IMG/VR virus record: IMGVR_UViG_3300023112_000009
Span: 61,610-125,609 of that record
From: a virus
Direction: 5' to 3' (one strand)
DNA length: 64,000 bases
The notes under the pieces are model-generated. The model was not told the DNA's origin, searched no databases, and saw nothing but the letters and a program-made list of their open reading frames with translations. The translations under genes were made by a program, and so were the position numbers. Below are positions 13,674 through 20,997 of the stretch, piece after piece. The first letter of the stretch is position 1; every line of letters starts with the position of its first letter.

Positions 13674-15204
13674 CGATTTTGATTATGTCTGTTTCTGTGA
13701 CGGGGAGTGCGGCGTTGACCCGAATCTCATCGAGCGTCATGATGTTCATGGGGACACCATTATAGAGAACGTCTTGCAATAGGTTTTCCTTAAGTCTGGT
13801 CTCGTGAACTGTCTCCAGCTTAAGGGTTTTGAATTCGCCCCGTGAGTTACGGAAGACACCCAAGCGTCCACGCTTGGAGTTCTTTGTAGGATCGGTCTTC
13901 GGTTGCTTGAAGATATCGACCCACTCGCCATTGATTTGCATAGCAGAACACTTGATAGCGAAGCACTGCGTGTCTCGCGTGAAGTCTTGGAGGAGTCCCC
14001 CTCCAGAGCCGAACGCAATGTTGTCGGCAGAGATACCGTTAACCTTGAACGCTTCAAGAACATCGGCAACAGTGTGTCCCCAGTGGTCACACCATACGTC
14101 ATTCTCTGCTTGTGTTTTATACTCGTACCACTTAATGCCGTCGCCTTGGATCATGCGAACATAATCTGGCAGAACTCGGAAGCCTTTCTCGTTAACAGTA
14201 GTCCCGAAGACTTCTGCCAGGGCTTCAAAAACATCAATATCAATCTTGGGGAGCGTACCAGAATCGGGACGGAACACGACGGTTCCCTCGCGATTGCGGA
14301 TCATATCCATAATGTCTTCGTTGCCGCCGATGACGTTGTGAATAAAGCCCATGGTATCGAACGAGTCGATGACGATGGCAACCAAGCCTGTCGGATGAGC
14401 AGTGAGCACCTTGCGTACAATGTCGGCCTCGCCCTCGGGTCCACCCGAAGTCATAACAGAGTGCTCTGTTGCGGGGATGGAGAACCCAGGCATATCCCAT
14501 TGTGTCTTGCTGTCTGCCAGTCGCATCGACATGGGAAGTGCTTTGGGGCCATAGTAGTCCCGCAACAGGGGAAGTGCGGCCATGGTATCGGTGCCCATGA
14601 AACTCGTAAGGTGAGCAGCACCAGACAGTGCGGCAGTTTCGAGCGACGAAACACCACGCATGCCAAAATCATGAAGCTTAAACGGCAGGCCAGCAAGGTC
14701 GCCAGTCTCTTCCAGGTAGCGAGCGATGATCTTTTTGACCTTACGACTAGAGCTTGCAACGGTCGTGGGCGACCACATTTGCATAAGCAAAGTCTCCAGG
14801 AAGTTCGTTAGCCACGGCACCTGCGGATCGGTGTTCTCGATAGTGAATAGTGCTGTGCCTGTCGGCACGACCGTCCCCTCGGGGATAGCAGTAATCCTTA
14901 CGGGAAGGCGTCCTTGGCACTTGTCGAGAATGTATTCCCAGCCTTCGCGGTTGAAGACTTCTTCGCTACCGAAGTGTGCCGTACAGATAGCAGCGGCTTC
15001 CTCAATCTTATCTCGCGTAACAACCTGACCAGTCAGGTAACGCGAGATAATGTACTGTAGTCCGAAGAACACGGTCTCATCAAAACGAGCACCGACTCGC
15101 GGTTCGCAATACGAGTAAACGGTTTCAAGACCGTCAGGATAAAAACCGTGATGCGAATACTTGTAGGAATCCGATCCAAATGCTACTATGTTAAAATTAT
15201 TCAT
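13648..15204 (-). CDS. nadV: Nicotinamide phosphoribosyltransferase
   Basis: 518 aa from the ATG at 15204 (MNNFNIVAFGSDSYKYSHHG). Class features: the YKYSHHGFYPDG entry, FKLHDFGMRGVSS, PATEHSVMTS, VAIVIDSFD, VFRPDSG, GDGI and FGSGGGLLQ, all typical of NAMPT/NadV, which makes NMN from nicotinamide and PRPP. This recycles nicotinamide and can restore NAD when host defences degrade it. Upstream codons of the long frame belong to the HNH gene, whose stop overlaps this start by 8 nt. Confidence 0.93.
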   Translation of the reverse strand: MNNFNIVAFGSDSYKYSHHGFYPDGLETVYSYCEPRVGARFDETVFFGLQYIISRYLTGQVVTRDKIEEAAAICTAHFGSEEVFNREGWEYILDKCQGRLPVRITAIPEGTVVPTGTALFTIENTDPQVPWLTNFLETLLMQMWSPTTVASSSRKVKKIIARYLEETGDLAGLPFKLHDFGMRGVSSLETAALSGAAHLTSFMGTDTMAALPLLRDYYGPKALPMSMRLADSKTQWDMPGFSIPATEHSVMTSGGPEGEADIVRKVLTAHPTGLVAIVIDSFDTMGFIHNVIGGNEDIMDMIRNREGTVVFRPDSGTLPKIDIDVFEALAEVFGTTVNEKGFRVLPDYVRMIQGDGIKWYEYKTQAENDVWCDHWGHTVADVLEAFKVNGISADNIAFGSGGGLLQDFTRDTQCFAIKCSAMQINGEWVDIFKQPKTDPTKNSKRGRLGVFRNSRGEFKTLKLETVHETRLKENLLQDVLYNGVPMNIMTLDEIRVNAALPVTETDIIKIDGTILQST

Positions 15205-15742
15205 TGAAGTTAGTTTTGGCGTATTCGCCAAATAATTCACGAGCTTTAGCGTCGTATGCTCGTGCTGCTTTTACGGGATTATCAAAATTACCAAGATAGA
15301 TTGCTTTGCCATTATGTCTTATTTCGGCCTGCCATCTATTTTTACTGTTTTTACTAATGCCTTTATATCCGGAAGATTTTGCCTTAGAGTTAAATTGTTG
15401 TTCTTGAACAGTAGCTAATCGCAGATTACGAATATCATTATCATGAATACATCCATTAACATGATCCACAGTTTTGCCGTCTGGTATTACTGTATTGAGG
15501 GCAGCAACCATAATCGCACGATGCATATAGATTGCTACTGGTTTATCAGAACTAATTGTTCTAAAAACCAATTGCACATATCCATAACGAGTTAATCGTC
15601 CTTTAAGTAACAGTGGACGCGGACGTTTGCCAGATTGACAATATTCACTATAGATGTTGCCGCTATACTTATTAACCGTGTATTTACCAGCATGTAATGC
15701 TTCTAAAAACAACGCATCGTTTTGTATGGGGCTCCGATTCAT
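15197..15742 (-). CDS. HNH endonuclease with AP2 DNA-binding domain
   Basis: 181 aa. HNH_3-type core MHRAIMVAAL ... KTVDHVNGCIHDNDIRNLRLAT, followed by an AP2-like domain GYKGISKNSKNRWQAEIR with YLGNFDNPVKAARAYDAKA. This combination is a standard phage homing endonuclease. It sits inside the NAD operon between the Nudix gene and nadV with overlapping starts and stops, so it rides the operon transcript. Confidence 0.9.
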   Translation of the reverse strand: MNRSPIQNDALFLEALHAGKYTVNKYSGNIYSEYCQSGKRPRPLLLKGRLTRYGYVQLVFRTISSDKPVAIYMHRAIMVAALNTVIPDGKTVDHVNGCIHDNDIRNLRLATVQEQQFNSKAKSSGYKGISKNSKNRWQAEIRHNGKAIYLGNFDNPVKAARAYDAKARELFGEYAKTNFNE

Positions 15743-16164
15743 TACTGTTGCGTGTAATCGAGGTAGTCTTGAATGATTTGCTTATGATCAAAGCACAGTA
15801 CTAGAGTACCGTTGTAGTATTGATCAAGTGCGGTTTGCGGATCAATCACAATCGCATTCTTTGCATCGTCAGCACCAACAGGAGTGCCTTCTGCTTGAGC
15901 GTAATGTGTAATACTTACAGCGTGACCTCGCGGATCGCGGTCGGGAGCGTCATAGATGCCAGCTTCTACAACATTGTTAATTTTCAAGCCAGTTTCTTCC
16001 TTGGCTTCACGGATGGCAGCGTCTTGGCAGGTTTCACCTACGTCAACGCAACCTCCCGGTAGTGCCCAGCCATGGGGCTCATTCTTACGCTCGATCAGTA
16101 CGATACCATCTTCAATTTCGATGATGATATCGACTGTGAGCATGGGTGTTTCGGGTTTTGTCAT
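15742..16164 (-). CDS. Nudix hydrolase
   Basis: About 140 aa starting MTKPETPMLTVDIII (ATG 16164; upstream codons of the longer frame overlap the phosphoesterase gene). The Nudix box is complete: GCVDVGETCQDAAI followed by REAKEETGL. The family cleaves nucleoside diphosphates linked to another moiety; the setting favours ADP-ribose or NAD-related substrates, as in known phage NadM-Nudix pairs, but substrate cannot be read from sequence. Confidence 0.9.
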   Translation of the reverse strand: MTKPETPMLTVDIIIEIEDGIVLIERKNEPHGWALPGGCVDVGETCQDAAIREAKEETGLKINNVVEAGIYDAPDRDPRGHAVSITHYAQAEGTPVGADDAKNAIVIDPQTALDQYYNGTLVLCFDHKQIIQDYLDYTQQ

Positions 16165-16166
16165 GA

Positions 16167-16889
16167 TTACCAGTGTGTGATGATTGATTCGCCTGTCCAA
16201 ATCGTGTAGAGTCTGGACTCGATGATTGGGCAACACGCCCATTCCATCTGACCAATCATACCCCGGTCTTCGCTATGATGATGCCCAAAAAAGCAAAAAC
16301 TTGGCTGAAACTTATCTACAATCGCTTGCAGTAGTTGCCGATTGCCCTTGCTCTCTGTATGATTACGTTTATAGCGATCATCAGAATATGGAATACACAT
16401 TGGATGCTCATGGGTGAACAGTGCATCGATTGTACCCTCAACATTGTCCAAAGTGTTTTGAACCTGTTGATAAGTAATATCTTCCTGTCGCCACCAAGAG
16501 GAACCTTCGACACGACGATACTTGTCAATCGAAGCAGCCCCACCGAAGAACATAGCTCTATAGCCATCAACCTCGATCACACTACCTCGCGGCATGTGTG
16601 TCCAATCGGGTTGCCATGCTCCACCATCCATTTCAAGCATGTCAAAGTTCTCATGGTTGCCGTCAATCCAAAGCTTCTCAGCGTTGTCGTAGACTTCCAT
16701 TTCCTCAGGAGAGAGAAAACTCTTACTTGCCTTAAATGGCTTATCTTTACTGTGGGGCCATGTACCGTAACCAAAATCCCCCACCTGGACAATATGCGTA
16801 ATGTCAGAGTGCTGACGGATCGCTCTCGCAATCGTCACGTTCATGTCTTCCCAGAAAGCATGAACATCGCCAAGGATGAGGAACTTCAT
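16167..16889 (-). CDS. Calcineurin-like metallophosphoesterase
   Basis: 240 aa from the ATG at 16889 (MKFLILGDVHAFW). Metal-binding motifs are in order: GDVH, GDFG, GNHEN, a histidine in THEHP and FGHHHSED. The gene ends 2 nt before the Nudix start. The family hydrolyses phosphodiesters or monoesters; a nucleotide or RNA end-processing role in the NAD/ADP-ribose operon is plausible. Confidence 0.85.
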   Translation of the reverse strand: MKFLILGDVHAFWEDMNVTIARAIRQHSDITHIVQVGDFGYGTWPHSKDKPFKASKSFLSPEEMEVYDNAEKLWIDGNHENFDMLEMDGGAWQPDWTHMPRGSVIEVDGYRAMFFGGAASIDKYRRVEGSSWWRQEDITYQQVQNTLDNVEGTIDALFTHEHPMCIPYSDDRYKRNHTESKGNRQLLQAIVDKFQPSFCFFGHHHSEDRGMIGQMEWACCPIIESRLYTIWTGESIITHW

Positions 16890-16939
16890 TGTATCAGTAG
16901 TATTAGTGCGGCAATGTGTGCGAATTGGTCTGCTGCAAT

Positions 16940-17230
16940 TCATGACGGTATTAGTGAGGCGACCATAGCAGACCCAATTAGGATGATGATGACGATGCCA
17001 GCGATCCCGCCAAAGATCACGCCGACCTCGGGTTTCTTCTCAACTATGACCGTCACCACTTTAGGCTTATCCATTTCAAGCCACGCCAAAGCTTTCTGTA
17101 AGGCCATGACTTGTCCACGGTGATTGTCAATAGTTGGCGTATGTTGTTTTTTGTTGTCGGTTTCAGAAGCTACTACAGCCTCCGCTCGTGCCAATTCGTT
17201 TTGAAGAAACCGCTCGGCGTTTTCGTGCAT
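16940..17230 (-). CDS. Small tail-anchored membrane protein
   Basis: 96 aa. A soluble, probably coiled N-terminal part (HENAERFLQNELARAEAVV) is followed by one C-terminal membrane helix (VIFGGIAGIVIIILIGSAMV). Could be a tail-anchored or holin-like protein; no family recognised. Its ATG shares a base with the stop of the macrodomain gene. Confidence 0.7.
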   Translation of the reverse strand: MHENAERFLQNELARAEAVVASETDNKKQHTPTIDNHRGQVMALQKALAWLEMDKPKVVTVIVEKKPEVGVIFGGIAGIVIIILIGSAMVASLIPS

Positions 17231-17655
17231 CAAGGCAATTTGCAGATAATTGTTTCCGGTGCGATATCCTCAAGCATGTGGACAACAACGTCCCAATCGC
17301 CTCCAGCGAGACCGCAGCCCATCATGTGGGGTATGTACAATTGGATGTCGTTTGCCCTGGTGAAGTCACGAGCCTGACGGAAAGCTTGGCACAATCCGTT
17401 GTAATCCGTTTGTACACCGCCACCTACGTTCTGTTGACCAGCCAGATTGGCCACGAATTGAGCGTCACCGATTGTTACCAGTTGACAGTCTCCCACTTGC
17501 CAATCGTCCTTGTCCACGTAGACATTGTAGACGTTTTCCCACTCTCTGCGAATTTGAAGGGCAAGCCCAGCACCCATGACCCCAAGGCAATTGACCTGAT
17601 GACAGATGACGGCAGGGCCAGTCACATCCAGGATGTTTTTCTCAATCAGTTTCAT
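17230..17655 (-). CDS. Macrodomain protein, ADP-ribose-1''-phosphate phosphatase-like
   Basis: 141 aa, single macrodomain. Signature VICHQVNCLGVMGAGLALQI and the late glycine-rich IPHMMGCGLAGGDW match the Poa1p-like branch, which binds ADP-ribose and often removes the 1'' phosphate left by tRNA splicing chemistry. It fits the NAD/ADP-ribose theme of the operon. Overlaps both neighbours by a few bases. Confidence 0.85.
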   Translation of the reverse strand: MKLIEKNILDVTGPAVICHQVNCLGVMGAGLALQIRREWENVYNVYVDKDDWQVGDCQLVTIGDAQFVANLAGQQNVGGGVQTDYNGLCQAFRQARDFTRANDIQLYIPHMMGCGLAGGDWDVVVHMLEDIAPETIICKLP

Positions 17656-17846
17656 TTGTCTTCTTTGGGGTAATCGTTGCAGTAGAAGCCATCACCTTTA
17701 AAGATAACGCCAACATTCCTGCTGATCTGTCGTTGTAACTTCATCTTACCACACGATGGGCACTTACGCTTGGGGTTTTCCGACATTCTTTGAATGAATT
17801 CGTGCTCAGCATCACAAGCACTGCATTTGTATTCGTATGTAGGCAT
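17652..17846 (-). CDS. FmdB-type zinc-ribbon protein
   Basis: 64 aa: MPTYEYKCSACDAEHEF, then CPSCGKMKLQRQIS and FKGDGFYCNDY. Two CxxC knuckles and the ending FKGxGFYxxDY are diagnostic of the FmdB family of small putative regulators. Confidence 0.85.
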   Translation of the reverse strand: MPTYEYKCSACDAEHEFIQRMSENPKRKCPSCGKMKLQRQISRNVGVIFKGDGFYCNDYPKEDK

Positions 17847-17990
17847 CTAGATGTATTGCTGACAAATCCAGCCACCGAGATGGGTTTTCATAACCCAAAA
17901 ACCACCTTCTCGATGGTTGGGATCACCAGCAATCACAGGAAGTTCTGGATCTAGCTGAGACAATTGTTCAATCAATTCTCGTACTTTCAT
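17847..17990 (-). CDS. 47-aa hypothetical protein (MKVRELIEQL type)
   Basis: Starts MKVRELIEQLSQLDPELPVI and ends GGWICQQYI; proteins with this helix plus LDPxLPV start are common small phage proteins of unknown role. Its stop abuts the FmdB gene start. Confidence 0.75.
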   Translation of the reverse strand: MKVRELIEQLSQLDPELPVIAGDPNHREGGFWVMKTHLGGWICQQYI

Positions 17991-18001
17991 ATCTTTAAAT
18001 T

Positions 18002-18187
18002 CTATCTTTCGAGCAGTTTGAGGTCAGTAATGTTCCACGAAACGAAGCCCTCGATGGGCTTGTCTAGACGGACTCCTCCGGGGATATCATCATACATTCT
18101 GATGATGGTTCTGGTGCTTCTACCTCGGCGTACCTTCCGCCCAACGAGATCACTATCCGAGTTGTTTATGTCGTTTTTGTTTGTCAT
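18002..18187 (-). CDS. 61-aa hypothetical protein
   Basis: The core VGRKVRRGRSTRTI then MYDDIPGGVRLDKPIEGFVSW looks like a small beta-barrel. No function known. Part of the operon running from 19098. Confidence 0.75.
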   Translation of the reverse strand: MTNKNDINNSDSDLVGRKVRRGRSTRTIIRMYDDIPGGVRLDKPIEGFVSWNITDLKLLER

Positions 18188-18233
18188 TTTTGGATGACCG
18201 TGCTGGTGCGTATTCTACACGATTGTCATTCAT

Positions 18234-18482
18234 TTACAGCGGGATGACGTGGAACTCGCAATCAGACCTATGACTTAAACCAGTACAGGTGCATTGAGCA
18301 AACTTGTAACACATGAGGTCTGAAATCATGTCGCTTTCCTCTTGACTTTGAACGTTATCCTCGGTTAGCCACATGCGATTAAGGGCCTTGTGAACGGTCC
18401 TGTACTCACGTCTGTTAAGCTTTACTTCGATGATTGTGGCAATAGAGCGTTCCAGTAGTTCTTTTACGTGTTGATTGAACAT
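18234..18482 (-). CDS. 82-aa hypothetical protein with Cys/His C-terminus
   Basis: Helical N-terminus, then CYKFAQCTCTGLSHRSDC, a possible metal site. Starts on the last base of the HNH-like gene. Function unknown. Confidence 0.7.
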   Translation of the reverse strand: MFNQHVKELLERSIATIIEVKLNRREYRTVHKALNRMWLTEDNVQSQEESDMISDLMCYKFAQCTCTGLSHRSDCEFHVIPL

Positions 18483-18892
18483 TAGATTTTATCTCTTTTC
18501 AAGCGAATCCACCTAATTAGGTGACGCCGGGTAGTAGGGCCACGAAACTCGTGTCCATCGCCAAGTTCGCGATGTACCAAATTGTGACATTCTACGCAGA
18601 GCCTAATCGTGGGTCTTGCTGATTGTGTGGCCAATCGCTCCTCATTAGAGACAAATGACGCTTTAGGAACTAAGTGATGACGAGTAATGAGTTCGCTGTT
18701 TGACTTGAACGTTTTTAAGCAGGCCGCACACGGTATCATGCTCCTAGCGGTGTTTGAACGCACCTTTCTGAGCTTTTCACTAAGCTTCTTAATGAGAGGG
18801 CGTACGTCCTGGTTTCTGGTTCGTTTTAAAGACTGCACAATGGCATCGAGTTCAACCTCGTCCAGTTTGGTCTTGATGGCAATGTTGTCCAT
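18482..18892 (-). CDS. HNH nuclease-like protein
   Basis: 136 aa. A helical N-terminal half precedes CAACLKTF ... TRHHLVPKA ... RLCVECHNLVHREL, a Cys4 HNH fold with the HHLVPK active-site form. Probably a DNA nuclease; could be a homing enzyme or a packaging-type HNH. Overlaps the winged-helix gene by one base. Confidence 0.8.
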   Translation of the reverse strand: MDNIAIKTKLDEVELDAIVQSLKRTRNQDVRPLIKKLSEKLRKVRSNTARSMIPCAACLKTFKSNSELITRHHLVPKASFVSNEERLATQSARPTIRLCVECHNLVHRELGDGHEFRGPTTRRHLIRWIRLKRDKI

Positions 18893-19098
18893 TATGGTTT
18901 AGGGCAAGCCTGATACTCTCCAAAACTACCATGAGTGATGTAGTTAGAGTTAATCAGGAAGGAAAGGTCGCATTGCGTGCGATGGAGTTGGGTATCTAGC
19001 TCTAGAGCGATCTCGCTAGCGGTCATGGGGGCACCACCATCCTCTAGTAGCTCGATGATCTTCTGTTGCCTCAGGGGGAGGTCTTTGGATGTGTACAT
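18892..19098 (-). CDS. Winged-helix DNA-binding protein, first gene of the NAD operon
   Basis: 68 aa from the ATG at 19098, 5 nt after TATACT, so the longer start at 19116 is rejected. LRQQKIIELLEDGGAPMTAS followed by EIALELDTQLHRTQCDLSFL reads as a winged helix-turn-helix. Being first in the 13-gene unit, it could autoregulate it through the palindromic promoter spacer. Confidence 0.8.
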   Translation of the reverse strand: MYTSKDLPLRQQKIIELLEDGGAPMTASEIALELDTQLHRTQCDLSFLINSNYITHGSFGEYQACPKP

Positions 19099-19103
19099 GT
19101 CAC

Positions 19104-19131
19104 AGTATAGCCGCATTAGCGGCTAAGTCAA
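19104..19131 (-). promoter_or_regulatory. Leaderless promoter of the 19.1-12.5 kb operon
   Basis: TTGACT (19126-19131), TATACT (19104-19109), 5 nt to ATG. The spacer is a perfect palindrome, GCCGC-TAAT-GCGGC, and the -35 contains the stop of the gene upstream. Confidence 0.82.
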
Positions 19132-19262
19132 GCTACTTTCCTGTAAAAGACAACATAAGAACGGCCAGTCGAGAAGTCTTCATCTTCTACACGAACCACG
19201 ATTTGGAGAACCCAGTCGCCATCTGGGGTTTGATAGAAGTCGGCGTGAGGGATTGTAGTCAT
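19128..19262 (-). CDS. 44-aa hypothetical protein
   Basis: Starts MTTIPHADFYQTPDGDWVLQ, a small beta-rich protein ending FYRKVA. Its TGA stop is part of the next -35 box. Function unknown. Confidence 0.65.
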   Translation of the reverse strand: MTTIPHADFYQTPDGDWVLQIVVRVEDEDFSTGRSYVVFYRKVA

Positions 19263-19280
19263 GTTATTTTTAAGCGAATC

Positions 19281-19451
19281 CTAATCCCTATAGAGAACAA
19301 AAGAAGTCTTACAGGAACAACCAGTAGAAAGACAGGCAGGACAGGTGTAGGCGAGGGCGTTCGTGTGACTAGAGTCTACCACGATTTTGAGACCACAGCA
19401 AGAACATTCGTACGTTTCATCTTCATTGCTTCGTTCTTCTTGATTCTTCAT
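19281..19451 (-). CDS. Small zinc-ribbon protein
   Basis: 56 aa from MKNQEERSNEDE. YECSCCGLKI and YTCPACLSTGCSC give two Cys knuckles. The upstream in-frame start at 19478 is less likely. Function unknown. Confidence 0.65.
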   Translation of the reverse strand: MKNQEERSNEDETYECSCCGLKIVVDSSHTNALAYTCPACLSTGCSCKTSFVLYRD

Positions 19452-19484
19452 ATTGACCACAGGTGTACACACACTCACTATAAG

Positions 19485-19691
19485 TTAACGGAGGGCCTGC
19501 GTAGTGACGTGGTAGGATGCTTCTGCCAGTTTCGCAGCAGCGGCAGCAGAATCAGCCGTTTCTATGTCCCTCAGGATCACAGTAAGCCTGCCCAGCCGCT
19601 CCTCAGCCGTCTTAGCACTGAGCCCTTGTTCCTTTTGTAGTAGGATCTGTTCCCATAGAAGATTGATCTCTTGTCTTAGTTGTTCTTTCAT
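19485..19691 (-). CDS. 68-aa helical protein, leaderless
   Basis: MKEQLRQEINLLWEQILLQK onward is highly helical with Ala-rich repeats, likely a coiled coil. ATG 6 nt after TATCAT. Function unknown. Confidence 0.75.
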   Translation of the reverse strand: MKEQLRQEINLLWEQILLQKEQGLSAKTAEERLGRLTVILRDIETADSAAAAAKLAEASYHVTTQALR

Positions 19692-19697
19692 GTGGGA

Positions 19698-19726
19698 ATG
19701 ATACGCTTTAAAACGTACTCTGTCAA
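19698..19726 (-). promoter_or_regulatory. Leaderless promoter
   Basis: TTGACA (19721-19726), 17-bp spacer, TATCAT (19698-19703), 6 nt to ATG. TACG/CGTA arms flank the spacer centre. Confidence 0.65.
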
Positions 19727-19952
19727 GGTAAAAATCTTTTTAACTTCCAGCTTGACTTCCTGTGGTTTGAGTGTACTATGAATACTCACGCAGAGACGGA
19801 CTGCCGATGCATGAGGTGAGGGGTAGTACCCTGGATACACTGCTTGAGTGGCTGAAGTTAAACGTAGAGGATAGTCAGACCAAAGGCTTGAAATGACAGA
19901 AATGGGGTTTGCGGGTATCAAACCGTCTCATTGATGTTTTCCTTGTTTTTCC

Positions 19953-19981
19953 TTGACATAGGGCGTATTTCGTCGTATAAT
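19953..19981 (+). promoter_or_regulatory. Promoter of the initiator-like tRNA
   Basis: TTGACA (19953-19958), 17-bp spacer, TATAAT (19976-19981), 24 nt before the tRNA. Both hexamers are consensus. Confidence 0.9.
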
Positions 19982-20005
19982 GAGGTACTTGAAAACACAT
20001 AGTGT

Positions 20006-20081
20006 CGCGGGGTGGAGCAGTAGGTAGCTCGCCAGACCCATAATCTGGAGGTCGTAGGTTCGAATCCTACCCCCGCTACCA
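20006..20081 (+). tRNA. Initiator-like tRNA-fMet (CAU) with C33
   Basis: The first 26 bases follow bacterial initiator tRNA (CGCGGGGTGGAGCAG, GGTAGCTCG) with a C1-U72 mismatch. Anticodon loop CCCATAA has C33 in place of U33. The anticodon stem is CCAGA/TCTGG, without the three G-C pairs typical of initiators. T-loop TTCGAAT; CCA encoded. It has its own promoter and is isolated from the other tRNAs. Confidence 0.85.
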
Positions 20082-20124
20082 ATACACCAGCCATGACCCA
20101 TGAGCCCGACCGTGGCTGGTTTCG

Positions 20125-20232
20125 TAGGGGCAACGTAAAGAAGTGGACAACCAGGATTGGCAGCCTATCAACAATCCTGACAAAACCACAGCCGTCAGGC
20201 TGACGGAAGCGGTCGCAACAAGATCGCCCCTA
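20125..20232 (+). ncRNA. Structured RNA candidate downstream of the initiator-like tRNA
   Basis: A closing stem TAGGGGC (20125-20131)/GCCCCTA (20226-20232) encloses GTGG (20143-20146)/CCAC (20186-20189) with AGGATTG (20153-20159)/CAATCCT (20172-20178), CAGCC/GGCTG (20189-20202) and GCGGTC/GATCGC (20209-20227). A terminator follows at once. A 36-aa ORF overlaps but looks unconvincing. Confidence 0.5.
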
Positions 20233-20234
20233 AA

Positions 20235-20265
20235 AGGACCAGACATTAGTCTGGTCCTATTTTAT
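20235..20265 (+). terminator. Rho-independent terminator
   Basis: Ten-base arms AGGACCAGAC/GTCTGGTCCT with loop ATTA, followed by ATTTTAT. Ends the tRNA transcript. Confidence 0.9.
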
Positions 20266-20293
20266 AGCAAAGAAGTAAGGACGCCACGCTACT

Positions 20294-20782
20294 ATGGATC
20301 GCTTTTGGAACAAGGTACAGAAACTACCGGGGGTCAATACCTGCTGGTTGTGGACCGCTGGAAAAGACAGATATGGATACGGACAGTTTAAGCTGGACGG
20401 TAAGGTTGTACGTGCTCATCAGGTTAGCTGGAAAATCGAGAAGCGTGTGAATCCTTCTTACTTATGTCATACTTGTGACAATCGTGCCTGTGTGAACCCA
20501 GCACACTTGTACGAAGGTAGTCACGCTAGCAACATGAGCGACAAAAAGCACCGCAACCTTACATGGAGTAAATATGACCCTCATGTGATTAGACGTATTC
20601 GTAGGAAGTATGCCGTAGGTTTTTCAAGTGGACAACTCTCGAAAGAATTTAATATCCCTAGGAGCACCGTACTCAATATTCTAGACGGTAAGCTCTGTAG
20701 GAGCACCGGGGGTCCAATTAGAGATCCTAATTTTAGATACTATGGCAATCGCTTTAAAAAAGCCATTCCTAGAAAATCGTAG
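20294..20782 (+). CDS. HNH homing endonuclease
   Basis: 162 aa. MDRFWNKVQKLPG, then TCWLWTAGKDRYGYGQF, RAHQVSWKIE and LCHTCDNRACVNPAHLYEGS give the HNH core; the C-terminal SSGQLSKEFNIPRSTVLNIL is a helix-turn-helix. Homologue of 8231-8689 and source type of the remnant at 6678. Lies alone on the plus strand beside the tRNA unit. Confidence 0.9.
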   Translation: MDRFWNKVQKLPGVNTCWLWTAGKDRYGYGQFKLDGKVVRAHQVSWKIEKRVNPSYLCHTCDNRACVNPAHLYEGSHASNMSDKKHRNLTWSKYDPHVIRRIRRKYAVGFSSGQLSKEFNIPRSTVLNILDGKLCRSTGGPIRDPNFRYYGNRFKKAIPRKS

Positions 20783-20824
20783 CAGTGTGGCGAAACGCCT
20801 TACTATGCTCAAAATTCCATCAGT

Positions 20825-20963
20825 GTCAGTTCTCCCCTTACTGTATCCGGGGAGGCAGGGATGAAGCCTGCCACTTATGTCCCCTCTGGGGAACCCCGAA
20901 TGGGGTGACTTCTCCGCTCAAGGCGGCTACTCGGGTTGGGCGAAGTCACTACTCCCAACGCGG
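20825..20963 (-). ncRNA. Structured RNA candidate with its own promoter
   Basis: Reading from the promoter at 20970-20997: stem GTGACTTC/GAAGTCAC (arms 20905-20912 and 20942-20949) enclosing CCGC/GCGG, then CCCC/GGGG (20894-20905), TCCCC/GGGGA (20880-20892), GGCAGG/CCTGCC (20854-20872) and CTCCCC/GGGGAG (20832-20854). Five or more stems in 140 nt and no ORF argue for a non-coding RNA. Confidence 0.6.
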
Positions 20964-20969
20964 TAACAG

Positions 20970-20997
20970 AGTATACCCTGTTATTCTAGAAAGTCAA
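20970..20997 (-). promoter_or_regulatory. Promoter of the minus-strand structured RNA
   Basis: TTGACT (20992-20997), 16-bp spacer ending AGGG, TATACT (20970-20975). The -35 lies in the last codons of the upstream gene. Confidence 0.8.

Noticed and set aside
13903-14811. 302-aa plus-strand frame over nadV
   Set aside because: Antisense shadow of a well-conserved enzyme gene.
19750-19917. Plus-strand promoter (TTGACT, 16 bp, TACTAT) with a 13-codon ORF
   Set aside because: The -10 is poor and nothing recognisable follows; 19750-19917 otherwise shows no feature.
19688-20133. Minus-strand frames across the initiator-like tRNA
   Set aside because: They run antisense through the tRNA and its promoter and have biased composition.
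20094-20204. 36-aa ORF after the initiator-like tRNA
   Set aside because: Overlaps a stable multibranched fold and has no clear ribosome binding site; a structured RNA explains the sequence better.
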